DNA of 64,000 bases, taken from NCBI GenBank assembly GCA_039000515.1, contig JBCFYV010011135.1, positions 8,597,215 through 8,661,214 on the forward strand, in the 5' to 3' direction. Under the pieces are notes generated by a model, which ran no database searches, had not been told where the DNA came from, and was given only the letters and a program-made list of their open reading frames with translations. This document shows, in pieces, positions 44,900 to 58,800 of this stretch; positions within the stretch are counted from its first letter, which is position 1; every line of letters begins with the position of its first letter. The position numbers and the translations under genes were made by a program. This DNA is from Timema cristinae. Lineage: Eukaryota; Arthropoda; Insecta; Phasmatodea; Timematidae.

Positions 44900-46255
44900 C
44901 CCTTAAGCCGGGGAATTATTGCTGCAGATATTAAAAAACAAGACATCAAGGCCATCCTTCATCATGGCTTTGAAAAGTTTTATGTGAAGTGGTGGTAAGA
45001 TTACTTTTACGGCCTCGACTGAAGAATCGTGTTCAACATCTTTTTCCGCAGGGCTCAGTTTCTGACGTTTATTCAAAAGTTGTATTGCGTAGTGCTTATC
45101 CTCGGACAGAGATAAATAATATACCCAGACACTCAACCCCCAGGTTAACATGGTAACGCTCCTTTTGGCAGCTTGAGTCCTTCACCATTAGATTCGCTGC
45201 GGTCAGTCTTATCATCACCCAGCAGTGACACTAGTGAAGCCCAGGTTGAAGGACTCAAGCTGGCAAAAGGAGCGCAGCGAAACCCCCGTTAGATTGAGAG
45301 TCTGTTTCTTACTTGTCTGCGGCCTGGGCTCGGATATCCCATTCAAAAAAATAGCAATACATTTGTATCCTAATTTCATACTTAACAAGGTTGATATACT
45401 TTAAAGTCCCCACATATGTTCAAACAGTGCTTGCTTTGATTAATTTTGTCAAGTAGTTTTTTCATATTATTTTGGTTTCCTCCATATGCAATGCGTAAAC
45501 AATTGATATGGAAGGATATTTGTTACTATTGTAGAGAACTTCTTCTAGTCTATGCTTTGATGAATAAATAGAAAATCGTCATTATTGGTATTGTGATCGT
45601 GTCCTACTGCAGCCGTGTCCATATCAATATCTATACATTAAACCAATTCACCATATGAAACAAAATACTGAGCAATATCTTTCAGCTGGTAGGGTAATAT
45701 TGAAATATTTGTTTTCATCTGCAGATGGTTCCAGCCTTGTAATCGTTATCTCAACCCTTCGACTTGACTCTTAGATAAGTTAAAGTCCCTTACTAAGTCT
45801 TTTAGCTCACCCTGGGAGATGAGATGTGATTCATTTTATATAAAGGGCTGAAAGTCTCACTCGTTATGTACTGTTTCATAGAGACCGGCCCATCCCCATT
45901 GTTGTAATCAACACGGTTCGATGTTTCGGGTAGTTTTGGAACTGGCATGTTTGTTTTGACTGTAAAACACTGGCCTGGTGGTGAAAGGTAGTTATGGATA
46001 TTGTATACTATATTTATATTTCTTAAGAAAATTCCAGATATCTTAGTTACATAAGTAAGAGCCTGGCAAACGGCAATTACTTCCAAGAGCCTTTCAACCA
46101 TTCTCTCGTGTACACCACACAGTTGCTACAAACAAAGTGAGGAGCTCAAGGTTTACCCTGATCACATATTTTGCACCCAACGTAGAGCTCCTGTGCTTTC
46201 TTAGCTAATGGTGTTATAGGCTTGCAATTAGATGTTACAGTATAGTCACTATACA
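44900..46255 (-). pseudogene. Decayed multicopy arthropod ORF (LLPPLHIKLGL-type)
   Basis: In order along the minus strand, broken frames read CKICDQGKP then stop, NCVVYTREWLKGS, MPVPKLPET, ELKDLVRDFNLSKSQVEGLR, RLQGWN, LSPAEKDVEHDSSVEAVKV and ILPPLHIKL. I recall a large protein family repeated many times in crustacean and arachnid genomes with the same landmarks in this order. Function is unknown to me; the repetition suggests mobile-element origin. This copy has many frameshifts and stops, and is further broken by the small inverted-repeat insert at 45150-45285. Confidence 0.65.
45152..45285. mobile_element. Small inverted-repeat insertion
   Basis: GCTCCTTTTGGCAGCTTGAG then TCCTTCA pairs with TGAAGGACTCAAGCTGGCAA then AAGGAGC about 70 bp later. 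It lies inside the decayed ORF, so it is probably a MITE. Confidence 0.6.
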
Positions 46256-46884
46256 CTTAAACAAAAACTCACTCAACCACTGATATAAGTACACATAATT
46301 GTTGAAACAAATAGTTTTAGTAAGGTCGCTGAGGCCACACTTTACAAGTTGATGGATGGGCTTGGTAGCTACAACATTAAACAATTCTTGGACTTATATT
46401 TATTGCCAGGCCAGAGGAAAAAGACAGTGACAAAGGTTTTCCAACTCTTGTCAGTATGTATAATGTTGTATAAACAGTTTCATATAACAAATGAACACGC
46501 CAATGAAGCTGCTGGAAAGTTACTTTTTGATTTTGTTTAAGGATAGACCATTGGTATCCTACTCAGTTTCTCTAAAATATTAATCTGACTCACTATTTGA
46601 ATACAACATTCCTATAAAATAAATTCCCGTTTGTTCTTTGAGCTGCCAATAGAAAATATAATCATGACATGTTATATTATATTTTTTTATTGTCATTTAG
46701 TTGAATTAATAAATTAAATGATAAAGAAGTAAATAAAAAGACAATTCTTTAAATACTAGAGATGTACTACATTATTAAAAACGGTTTTTTTGATATTTAA
46801 AAAAAATCTATTGTTGATCGCATAATTCTGGTTTTTAAATCTGTTATCAGCAATAAAGAAAAATCATGTATCATATATTAGAAA
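46256..46884. other. Spacer with a 63-codon plus-strand ORF
   Basis: The ORF at 46349-46540 (YNIKQFLDLYLLPGQRKK) is open but not recognised. It may be more element debris. Confidence 0.3.
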
Positions 46885-47190
46885 ACAAAAATTGTGTAAC
46901 AACATTTGTTGAATGTTTGTCAAGGGTGTCCAGGAATTTAACAACAATTTTTATCTTCATTTAAAAAGTTTATTAGATAATGCCACCATGTTCATGAAAG
47001 ATATTATACAACTGTTCATATCAACATGTGAAGAAAATTAAATTCTATGTTTGTACTGGAGAAATATTTATTTATTTTGTCAAGAAAAATGTTTTTTACA
47101 TAAAAACATTATTTATCTTGGCAAAATACTATGTATTTCCATATAAACTGCAAAAACACTGGCTTTTTCTCGCGAGTGCCTCTCTTTGTG
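46885..47190. mobile_element. Palindromic MITE family P, degraded
   Basis: CAACATTTGTTGAATGTTTG on the left arm against CAACTGTTCATATCAACATG on the right, with the ACATAAAAAC subterminal word. Ends eroded. Confidence 0.6.
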
Positions 47191-47278
47191 AAAGGGTTAT
47201 ATAAGGTCCACCAAAAGTAGTGTCGGGGTTTGAAACACGTGTTAACATCGTAATGAAGATAACTTGTTCAAGTGAATT

Positions 47279-47495
47279 GAGGATAACTTTTCTATGAGTG
47301 AAATGGGTGAGGATAAGTTTTCAAGATAACTTTGCTACAAGTTAAGGGCTAACTGCTATCATAATGAGGATAGCTTTTCTCTGAGTGAATGGGTGAGGAT
47401 AAGTTTCAAGATAACTTTGCTACAAGTTAAGGCTAACTGCTATCATAATGAGGATAGCTTTCTCTGAGTGAAATAAGGCTAACTGTTTCAAATGA
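47279..47495 (+). repeat. Tandem repeat, ~85-bp unit, 2.4 copies
   Basis: GAGGATAGCTTTTCTCTGAG starts repeat units at 47365 and 47450, with a variant at 47279. Confidence 0.85.
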
Positions 47496-47897
47496 AATGA
47501 GGATAATCACATTAAGGTAACATGACATTAAAAAAAAAAGGATAGGGAAATAGATATAATGGTGAAAGCTCTCAAAACTTTATCACTTGAAGGGAAGTTG
47601 GGGGATCACGTATCGTGGGAAAACTATGTTTGCACAATACCTAACAGCGAAATAGATTTTTTTTAATCTATTAAAAATGAAAGTGGGCTGTTTAACAGTG
47701 AAAGGGATGGCCGGAGCAGGGATAATGTTATCATGGAAGATCCATGACTTTGAAAGCTAAGATATTTTCGCTAACAACTCAATATGTAGTTATCTTCATC
47801 ATCCTTAGTGGAGTCAAAGGTTGGTGGAGGTGGAGTCATGGTTGTTAGGTGGGCAATAACACCTGTGATTGTAACTCTCGTTAAAACTGTTGTCCAG

Positions 47898-48041
47898 GTG
47901 GTGCAGCTGGCAAGAGAATCGTTCCTGTCCGGCAAGACCAAACCACTGTCATTCCGGGAGAAGCAGCTGAAACAACTTCTCAAGATGTATGAGGAGAATG
48001 AGGATGAGATGGTCTTGGCCCTGGCTACAGATCTTCGTAAG
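47898..48041 (+). CDS. ALDH3: ALDH3 exon: N-terminal helix region
   Basis: Acceptor AACTGTTGTCCAG, donor AAG|GTACAG; 48 codons, phase 0 at both ends. The encoded [20 protein letters not shown] opening and LATDLRK end are typical of ALDH3. The frame stays open upstream to ATG 47808, but those residues look intronic and lack similarity. Confidence 0.92.
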
Positions 48042-51000
48042 GTACAGATGCTATTATCAACTGTAATTTCTACACTCGATTATTATATAAATATACTCTA
48101 TAGCACAGCCCCGAGATGTGCTCTTGTGTATGTGTCAATCCTCTTTGCACGATTTGCGACAAGGAACCACAACTTTGACACTGTGTCATGGCTTGATGTT
48201 GAGAAAACTCATTGCTTCCTACACTCAACTTTCGACCAGACACAGTGTTGAGTGTTGGATGGTAGTTTCTTGCCCTCTGGGAGTCCCATCTCAATTTTCC
48301 ACACAATAAGCGGTTGGTAGCTAGTACCTTCCAGGAAAGCTGGTCAAGCCAGGGTCCCCGCTGGATAACTTGGGCTTAAAGGCCTTTATAGGGTGATTCA
48401 TACTTGATTAGGCACTTTACTTCCTCTGAGGGTTCAAATGGGGCGACTTAGGTAAAAGTCCTCTAAAGGACTTTTAACTAAGATCAAGTTTTGACTCTCA
48501 GTAGGGCAACCTAGGTTAAAGCCCTCTGAGAAAAGCAACTTCCATGTTGGTACTTAACTCCCTGATGTGTGCACCTAGCACTCAAGGAAGTAGGGGCCAA
48601 CTCCTCCCACTGATGAAAGTCTGGTCAAAGCGAGGGGGGCGGGAGTCCTAGTTGTTTGGTGATAACAGGAATTGATGGCAGGCACGAGATAATTTTTTCC
48701 TAGATTCCTCATTGCACATGGCTACGTTTGAAGGACACCAGAGGAACCTTGTGATAAGTGTTTGTTCCTCAAATACTGGCTGCCAGACCCTGCACGGCAA
48801 GCGGATTCCATTTTGAAAAGTCTCTTGACTTTTATAATGTGTCGGACTAGAGACATGGCGAAGTTCCTTAATGCTCTCTAACAGTTAATACTCTGTATAA
48901 ATATTGTTCATATAATGCTGGCCTGCCTTAAATGAATAGAATTATTTTATTGACTTCTTGTTCTTGTCTGTACCCAGTTTCAATACCTTAATAACGAAAA
49001 TGAGCAATTTTCTTTGAGATAACTTTCAATCAATTCCAAATTAAAGGAATATTGTTCTTTTATGTTAGTGAACGTTTAATTCAACTAGGTCATTCTCAAA
49101 AGGTTGTTAGCGCTGAATGTTTTACATGTCACACACCATCGATAAATAATTAGGGCCTATGCAATGATTGCAACAAAGTTTTATCTCCATTAAATCTACA
49201 AGATGTATTTTTAATTTAAAATAAAACAAACAAACTCCCTGACGGGAGCCCAAAAGCGATCTATAGTGACCGAGTGGCCACCACACGTTGGAAAAGATAG
49301 TGCCAATATTTGTGGATACAGGGTATCATGTGGTCAGCACAACAAACCTTCTGACCGTTAATCTCAGTTTTCTAGACCGAAGCCGCTAGCTACTACTTTA
49401 TTCAAGTATATCCTCATTTGTCCACGATGCTTAATTTGACCTTCTTCTAGACCCACAGCCTCACAGATAAATTTGGTGAAATGCCAGGGATCAAACTCAG
49501 GACCTCTGGATCTGTAGTCAGGAGCTCTGACCACTAGACCACAGAGGCGGTCTAATTTCAAATAAGGAACCTTAATAACTCTTTAACCTAATATATTTTT
49601 ATTGTATTTTATATAATAGTAAATATTTCCCCTTGGTTCAGTTGAGTAGGAGGCTGAATTTAGCTCAAAGGTACTCCGGATCAAGTTCAAGGGTTTTATG
49701 AAGGAATTTGTTGTGTATCTAACTAAGCTCATGTCAGCTTTTGTGTTTAGCTATTTAAATCAAGCGGTTATAAAGGGAATTTAAATGTTCAACAAAAGTT
49801 AAGGATTGGTTTCATAAAAAATTAATTGGTGGCTTGACAAAAGATTTGATTTAAGTTGATCTCAAACCACATTTTTAATTGCAACATTAACAATTAGGAG
49901 GTGATTGTCGATCAAATATCTGGTCAAGCTAACTAGCCAATTTGTTTACACTAAATGGTTGACTATCTGATCATAAGATTGATGGGAAGCATAGCCGTAA
50001 GTTTGAATAAAGGACTCGGTCTTAACAACAATTATTTGGCCATCCAATCCTTATTTTAAAGATTAATAAGAGTAAAGTATGGGTGTATGTATATTTATTT
50101 TGAGTAGTTATGACTTATTTTTAAGCGTAGTATTGTAAATTATGGTGTTTTGAGATGAAATTTTTCAATTATACAATTAAGTCATAGAGAATGGTTGAGA
50201 TCCAAAGCAGATACAGGAAATAAATGAACTTTTATTTAATCATAAAGCGAGTATATATTTTATTGTATATTTATTTGTCAGCAATGATGTGATTTAAAAA
50301 TATCTAAATACTTCTATAGTTATTAATTTTATTGTCTAGACAGCCTTAAAAGTTTAATGCTTTTATTACCATATATAACTATATTCACACAAATAAATCT
50401 AACAATGATATTCCTAAAAAACCAACCTTATGTATAAATTTGAGTTATGTCCCAATCAGATTTTTAAAATACAGCACTTTTTCTAGTGTTGCAATTTTGG
50501 TTTTACTTGATTATTTGATCACATCCAAAGTCAGTTGATGGGAGATTTTGATCCTTACTTAATTTTGTTATAGCCCTTACTCTTATTGATCCCCAGTGGG
50601 GCCCCGATTATTTGTCACTCACAGGACTGGGACATGGTCCAAACACAAAAAAAGGTTGAAGTGCTAATCTTTTAGATACAGTCTACAATTTAACTAAGGC
50701 AACACAAAACGAAATATTTTATCAGAAAAAACAAATTTATTCAGGGTGTCTACCATCCAGGAATTAGCCTGAAATTTGAAGTGATCAGGAAAAACGGGAA
50801 TAAGTCAGGAATTTGGTAAATTACAATAAAAATCCGGGAAAATGTTGTTTTACTCAAAATATGAAATAAAATAATCATTATATCGGTAAATAATAATGTT
50901 ATTCAAACTGTAGTGTTTTTTTTGTTTGTAATTGTGTAATATATACAATGTTTATACAAATTAAAAAGAAGTTTATTTAAATTTATTATTATTCATAAAA

Positions 51001-51312
51001 AAGATTAGGGGTGGGTGGGGTGGGTGGGGGGGGGGGGGAGATAGAAGGATGTGACATACTTTTGAGTCAGGAATTTTAGGAAATTATCAGAGGAAATCAG
51101 GGAAAAGTCAGGAATTTCATTGGTCAAGTTGAGTAGACACCATGTTTATTGCTGGTGAAACAGCAGTAACTCACAGACAACAATCAGAATTGGGTATGTT
51201 GAGGAGACGGATATTCAGAGGTCGGGTGTTGGAGGGAACACTGTTCAAACTGATTGAGAACAATATGATATATGTGTGACCGGCCCTAAAATTATATAAT
51301 AATAATAATATA

Positions 51313-51359
<47 letters not shown>

Positions 51360-54300
51360 GATAATGATAATAGTAATGATGGTGATGATGGCAAAAAATC
51401 AAACACCTTATGAAAGATAACTAAATTAAGAAATGTGTATTACATATCATTTTAAAATGATTTATAGTGTGTATCCAAACATGTACTTTTTTTTTTGTTC
51501 TCAGTCCAAGCAAGAATCCATGATAACAGAAATTGAACTTTGCAAAAACGATTTGAGGCAAATACTTTTTAATTTTAAGAAATGGGCTGAGCCTGAAAAG
51601 GTGAGTAAATCAAGTATTTTAAGATAACAGCTTTAAATTTATTTATTTGCAAATAAAATAACAAAGTACTAAGTGCCTTTTCCCTTTTTATAGGTTCGTG
51701 AGTTTAATTTATATTTAAAAAGCCCAATTTATAATGATTACACAGTTATTGGTGTACCACAAGGCTCTGTAATTATGCCACTTTTATTCTCCTTGTTCAT
51801 TATTACCTTACTTTCTTACTTTAAAGTATGATTTTGGTAGGAAGAACAGTAGAAGCTAGTTACTAAAACAAATTTAATATATTCATACATCAAGTCATTT
51901 ATTTATTTATCTACACTATACTGATTCCTAAAATGTAGCTCAGGACCTAGATCTACATCTTGAATTGACATGACATCTTTTAGCTACTTTTTAATTACAA
52001 TAATAGTTTGGAATGAGCACCTAAATCTAAATGTCCTATTTGTCATTCTTTCTTATACCTATCTTACTAGTTGGTCCACCTCGGGTATATTACCCCCCTG
52101 GTGCCCTGCTCCGCTGGCTGTCCTGTCGCACTCTGGATCTAATAGTCCCCGGAGCGGCGAGAGCCCCAGCGGGGCTGGGCATCCCCTTATACGCCACCTA
52201 GGGAGGTGCACTACCAAAGATTTTGCTCTGCTTATTATCCACATTATCACCACCTATGGAATTACAAATAACTTAACCTAAAGATTTATAAAAATACTTA
52301 ATACTAACTTAACCCAAGTAAAAGTCCTTGTAGTTGGCTGCAGGGTCTTTCAGTTGTTAGCGCCGATCAATTTTCTGAACTGAAAGCAACCATCTGCTGG
52401 ATCGGGGGATGGACAGCTCCAGCCCAGCATCACACGCTTGTCCGCCAAGTGGGCTGGACCCTATGAGTGAGGGGTTGATTCTCCTGTCCCTGTCTGAAGA
52501 TATTGTTATCTTGTACTCCCTAGCTGATATCAAGGCACCCAAGTCATGTTATCTGCAGCTCTCACTTTTGATTGATACTATCAATACCTATAAAATAACA
52601 CAAATAATATAGTAAAATACTGTCATTGTTGGCCGCAAAGAAATATGTTTGAAGTTTCTCAACTGTTATTCCAACCAAAATTAGGGTATACTTACTGTAG
52701 CTATCACCTCTACAAAGATGATTTACAAATATACCTTTCTGACAGTACCACAAACTTACCTGCAACTATAGACAAAGTTAATGCAGACTTGAGAGCAATC
52801 TCTTCATGCTTAAATTGTAAACATTTTACTAGGTCTCAAAATATGAGTGAAAAATTACCTTGAGCACGAGAAAAATCCTCAATAGCTCAATGATAGAGCA
52901 TTGGCACACTAAGCTAAAAGTCCTCGGTTCAATTCTTGTGTTCAGAAGTTTTTAAACCAATTTAAATTAATTGAAACATCCAATCCATATGTAGAGTGCA
53001 ATATTTATAAATATTTGCAACTTTTGTGTTGATATTCAATGATCGTGGTTAGAATAGAACATAGTAAGATGAATGTGGGTCATGGTTAGAATATAATGGT
53101 AATCTAAGTGTGGGTCATGGTTAGACCATAATGGTAAGCTGATAATATACCGTGGTTAGAATAGGATGGTAAGACTGGTTAGTGTTGACCATGATAAGAC
53201 AGTGCTAGTGAATGTCTTGTGTACTTTTCTTCATCTTGGGTCAAGTCAGCTGACCATTTACATATTTTAATCCTGTTATAACATTTGATCATGATTGAAT
53301 TAGTTGAAAATTAAAAACTGTTTTTGTATAAATATTTAACTATTTTCCTTGTACATCTCATTTGTATGCCTTTCTAGAATAAATTTTAGTATCATACATT
53401 TATAACTTTCTTATAGCCCCCCAAAAATATCATGAAAGGGAAATGTAAAATTAATCACCAACTCTAGATTTGTCTTATTCTTTTATAAAATAATGCATTA
53501 GTTTTCTTTAACTTATGACCTTAATGTGGGTTGAAAGGAAACACCATTTAGAACCCCTACAGTATTATTTCAGCTCCATTTTTTTAAAACCTATTGCCCA
53601 AATTAATAAATCATCATGAGGTGTAGTTCTGTCTCTTGGCAGGTCCAATTATGATCCTCCTCAAAGTCTCTTAATCCTGGGACAACCTCTTGATCCTTGG
53701 CCAGTCTTTTAATCCTGGGCCAGTCTCTTGATTCTTGGCCAATCTCTTAATCCTGGGCAATCTCTTGATCTTTGGCCAGTCTTTTAATCCTGGGCCAGTC
53801 TCTTGAATCTTGGCCAGTCTCTTAATCCTGGGCCAGTCTCTTGATTCTTGGCCAGTCTCTTAATCCTGGGTCAGTCTCTTGATCCTGGTCAGTCTCTTGA
53901 TCCTGGGTCAATCTCTTGATCCTGGGCCAGTCTCTTGATCCTGGGCCAGTCTATTGATCCTGGGCCAGTCTCTTGATCCTGGGCCAGTCTCTTGATCCTG
54001 GGCCAGTCTTTGATCCTGGCCAGTCTATTGATCTGGGTCAGTCTCTTAATTCTGGGAAAGTCTCATGATCCTGGGCCAGTCTCTTGGTAGATTCTTATCC
54101 TCCTCCAGCATCTGATATTTATTCTAGCTCTTCCTCTCTTCCCATTTATCAATCCTTCACTTGCGGTCTTCAGCAGCCATTCCTTCTCATTCATTGTCTT
54201 AGCCGACCTGCTTCGGTGACCACATGGTCTAAGACGTCACTCTCGCAATATACGGGAGTGCCAGTGAGGGGGAGATTAAGTTTCAAATCGGAACACGGAT

Positions 54301-55682
54301 GTACTGAGTTTTTTTCCCTCCTAAATGGTTTTCCACTCTCCCTCCATGTAAATCCAAGTGCACTTCTTCAAATTTAAATTTCCTAATCCCTAACTCATTA
54401 GCAGTCTTTGAACAAATGTGTATAACCTAAACAGGTAGTAAAATGTGGTGATAAAAAAAGGTCCTAGCCAATTCATCTTGAAATTAATATGTGTATACAA
54501 TTAAACTAAATGTATCAACTATATTTTGGCAAAAAAAAAAAGTTTTTGTCATAAAAAAACAACAACCTTATCTCATGATTTTCTCTATTTCCGCTCTGAA
54601 CCATGCCATAACTATAAACTACATGTTAATGATTTAAGATAACTGACCGTCTGGCTCACTGTTTGTTCCACGAAAACTGTTAAATGCATGGATAAATTTT
54701 AATCTAATTTGGTGAGAAATTCTTTAAATCTAGGCCAAACAATGTTTGTACTGTTTATCATTTTTAAATATGGTTATTCCTTTCGTTATGTTGGCCACTA
54801 CAAAGGTTTTACGTTTAATAGTTCATCTCTTAGGTATATACCTAAAGGTTGACTGTCAGAAGTGACAGCTGCTAAACACATGTTTTTGCAGATCATCTGG
54901 TTCGGCGTAGGGATACATAATTTGGTCTGGTAACTTTTCAAAGCCGTCAGCTGTGAGCTGTCAGTCAGCACCAAAGAAGCCATGGGGCTACTAAACTTAC
55001 TATTAACATATATATTTTTATGTCTAAGGCATGCAAGGACCTTGTGAATGTGCTGGACGGTGTGATGATTAACCACGATCCTTATGGCGTCGTGTTGGTG
55101 ATAGGGACGTGGAACTACCCTTACCTCATCACCTGGGGCCAGTAGCAGGTGCCATATCTGCTGGAAACACTGTCATAATCAAGCCTTCAGAGGTAGCGCC
55201 AGCCACTGCAGCGCTTATTGCGAAACTCATACCCAAGTATCTAGATCCGGTGAGTTGATATACACTGAAATGTGTGTGTGCAACTCTTTAGTGAGGCTTT
55301 ATTCACTAGTTGTATTGATGACTTTTTGTGCATTATCCTGGTAAGTACTTTTTAGTGATTGTGAAATTTACCATTTATATAAAATTATTATATGTGTCAC
55401 AAATACTTAAAGTTATTTATTATTTGGGCTATTTAACACACACTTTCTGAACAAAATGATTATATCAGTTCATGACTTATAAACTAACTTAAATCTAGAA
55501 CAGACACAACACTCAACCTCGACCGTTAATTTATTACTGTGAAAGGGAAACCAACAGTTCACCAATGATACATTTTTTTCCCATGCTAGGAGTTGATCTT
55601 GAGACCCACCCCTAGCCCCTAGAAGGCATATTACTGACTAAGCTAAGGTGCTGAGCAGTATTTAATTAAATAAATTGATACA

Positions 55683-55714
<32 letters not shown>

Positions 55715-55775
55715 ACAACAACTCATAATTAATTAACTTACTTTAATTACATTTTACATTTACAAAAAGCATTTC

Positions 55776-55808
<33 letters not shown>

Positions 55809-58800
55809 AATATAATTAATTATTCAAATATTTAGGAACAAATCTAACTAGTAATAATTATATTAGAAGGGAAATTAAGAAATTAATACAGTAAGAAAGT
55901 TTATAATACTACTCAACCAGTACTTTGTTAATATCTCGCAAGAAATGTAAAACTAGGAATATTCAAAATAATAGTTTATTAGTAGTTGTTTATGCATGTG
56001 AAACATTGCTATTACCATACATGACGAGAAGAAATTTAGGGCTATCCAAAACTAGGTATACTTAAGAAATTATTTTATGACCAAAAAGTGATGATGCTAA
56101 GGGAGATTAAAGGAGGTTACAAAATAATAGTTACATACCATGCACTCATCACAAGAATTTGTTATGATAATCAAATAACACAACTTATGGTGGATAGGAC
56201 ATACACCGCAAACAGAAGAAACTAAAACAGCGTTTAAGATAACCCAGTAGGAAGAGACCATTGGGAAGACCTAGATGCAGACGGTGGGATAACATTAGAA
56301 TAGACCTGAAAGAGATAGGATGTAGTGAGGTGGACTGGATAGAACTAGCTCAAGACAGGGATAGGATGTAATGAGGTGGACTGGATAGAACTAGCTCAAG
56401 ACAGGGATTGGTGGCAATTAAATTTTGAGCTCCTGATACCACAGGGAATAAAGTACTATGTATGTAATATACAAAATACAAATTACTTTCCCCTTGTGAA
56501 ATATTTTGGGATTTACTTTCAAATTAGATTAAAAATTGATAAGGGAGACTATGATTGTTTTTTAGTCTTAGCAAAAAAACACAGGGTATTTTTAAAGAGA
56601 TTGATTTCATGCATCTCCCTCTAAAGATAGCTTAGCACAGGTTTATTTTAGATACTTTTGAAGATAAACGATGTCGGGATGTATTCTTATTGGTTAACCC
56701 TAGTTGAGGGCCGTGTGGTTGCTTAAATCAACCTTATTATTATAGTCATTGTGGACACAGTGATTCAACACAGTCACAAGACACAGAGGTGCTCTAGGTA
56801 CTTTTCTTGCAGCTATACACAGTCACAAGACACAGAGGTGCTCTAGGTACTTTTCTTGCAGCTATACACAGTCACAAGACACAGAGGTGCTCTAGGTACT
56901 TTTCTTGCAGCTATACACAGTCACAAGACACAGAGGTGCTCTAGGTACTTTCTTGCAGCTATACACAGTCACAAGACACAGAGGTGCTCTAGGTACTTTT
57001 CTTGCAGCTATACACAGTCACAAGGTATAAAGGTGTGTTAGGCACTACACCTGAATTCCCACAGACACCTGGTACAAATGTGCATTATGTACTTCACCTT
57101 TTTGTAGGATGCTAGCTTCCTAGTGACACATGGTATCCTTAAGCTCTAACCAATAAGGAATCTTGAAATATTGTTAACAATAAAGATGTATAATTGGCCG
57201 GTAATATTAAGGTTGCGATGCTACAATATTAAGATACCTGAACAAAGACCTATTGTGAAAACGACATCTGGTGCTTCAATTGGCTTATGATAAAGTGTTA
57301 ACATATCATTTAATCATTTCTTAGAGGATAAGTGGAATATTGATTATTACATAAGTCAAGTATGTACCCTTGGTTACCCTGTGAGGTAGCAAGCAAGTAT
57401 TTTAGTGTAATGCTTAAAGTAAGACTGATACTTTTTAAGATAAACATTATTTTACACAAATGCTTTCACTAAGCTACTCAGATGCTATCGGAGTCTCGCA
57501 AATAAGTTAGAAGCATATTATTTTTTTATTTTTTGTTTAATATTTTCGTTCTCTGACTGACAACATTTGATTAATAACTTAAAGAAATTTAACCAACAAC
57601 AAACTACAATTAAACACTCATTATAAGTTTTAATGTCTCCCACATAGACTTTATTGATTCTAAGACAATGTAGCTAATAACAAAGTTCTGCTATTAACAA
57701 TTACAGTTTGAATACATTTGAAATATTTTCTCCATGTTCTCAAAACATTCTAAAATATTATAATTTTTAGGTTGAGGTTGTAGTAGTGATGGATTTGAAT
57801 TTAATCCATAATAATGAAATAAACATTTAGTTTTATATCAGATTTACAAAATAAATCTAAATGTTTATTTCACATTTAATGTAAAACATGATACAATAAC
57901 CACTGTCAAGCACTATGTTCCAAATATTTGGTAAACTCTTATGTAGTTTTCATACTATATTGTAGAAATAGTATTAAAGCAAAATGTATTATTAAAAAAA
58001 ATATATGATTTCATAATAACATAATGATGTTGATAATAAAACATGACAGTGCTATTATTATTAGCACCGCGTCTTACTACCCGTTCGGGTTATACACACT
58101 TACGCTAATGTGTAATGGTAGGGTGATTGTGAGATGAAATGAAGGACCTACAGTTTAACGTAGAATCCGAACCACGGTGGAGGCCTGGCATTCCTCACAT
58201 TCACAAGATGTCTTGTCAGAGGTGAAGGAAGGGTTTGATAATCAGATAAATCTGTGCCGGGATCGAGGATTGAACCCCGGCCGCCAGCACAAAAGTCTTA
58301 CACCTTACCCCTAGACCACCAGGCCACAGACAGTGCTACTAAAAATGGTATTCTTATAAGCAATATGTAGGCTACAATAGATCAGAATATATCTAAGATT
58401 TCCATATGTGGATTAAGATTAACGTTATCAAGTCAAATGAGCTTGGAAACGGTATTTATATTTTATATTTAAAAAAAAAAAAAGTTTAAACTTTAAACTT
58501 AAATAATGCCATTTAAATTTGTTTTCTAGCACTTCAAATGGCTTCACAATTGATTTTAAATATCTAAAAAATAATACCACAAGCTCTTTTTTCCTTGCAA
58601 GGTGACAGACATGTTATGTCATCGTATTCCATTTGTGCATGTGCCTTGTATGGAGACGGTAAAGTCGAAGTATTTGGAAGTATTATAAAATTGTATTAAT
58701 AAAGTAGGGTGTATAAATAGATTTTATGATGAAATAGTTATAATAGTCTGTGGATTTACAAACTTGCAAAGTAGCCTGATAAAATTTTAACCTAATTACT

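Noticed and set aside
47808..47897. ALDH3 start at ATG 47808
   Set aside because: The residues before 47898 have no family similarity and a good acceptor ends at 47897; the phase-matched microexon is a better source of the N-terminus.
56856..57041. 61-codon repetitive ORF
   Set aside because: Translation of the 49-bp minisatellite; the frame changes each unit.
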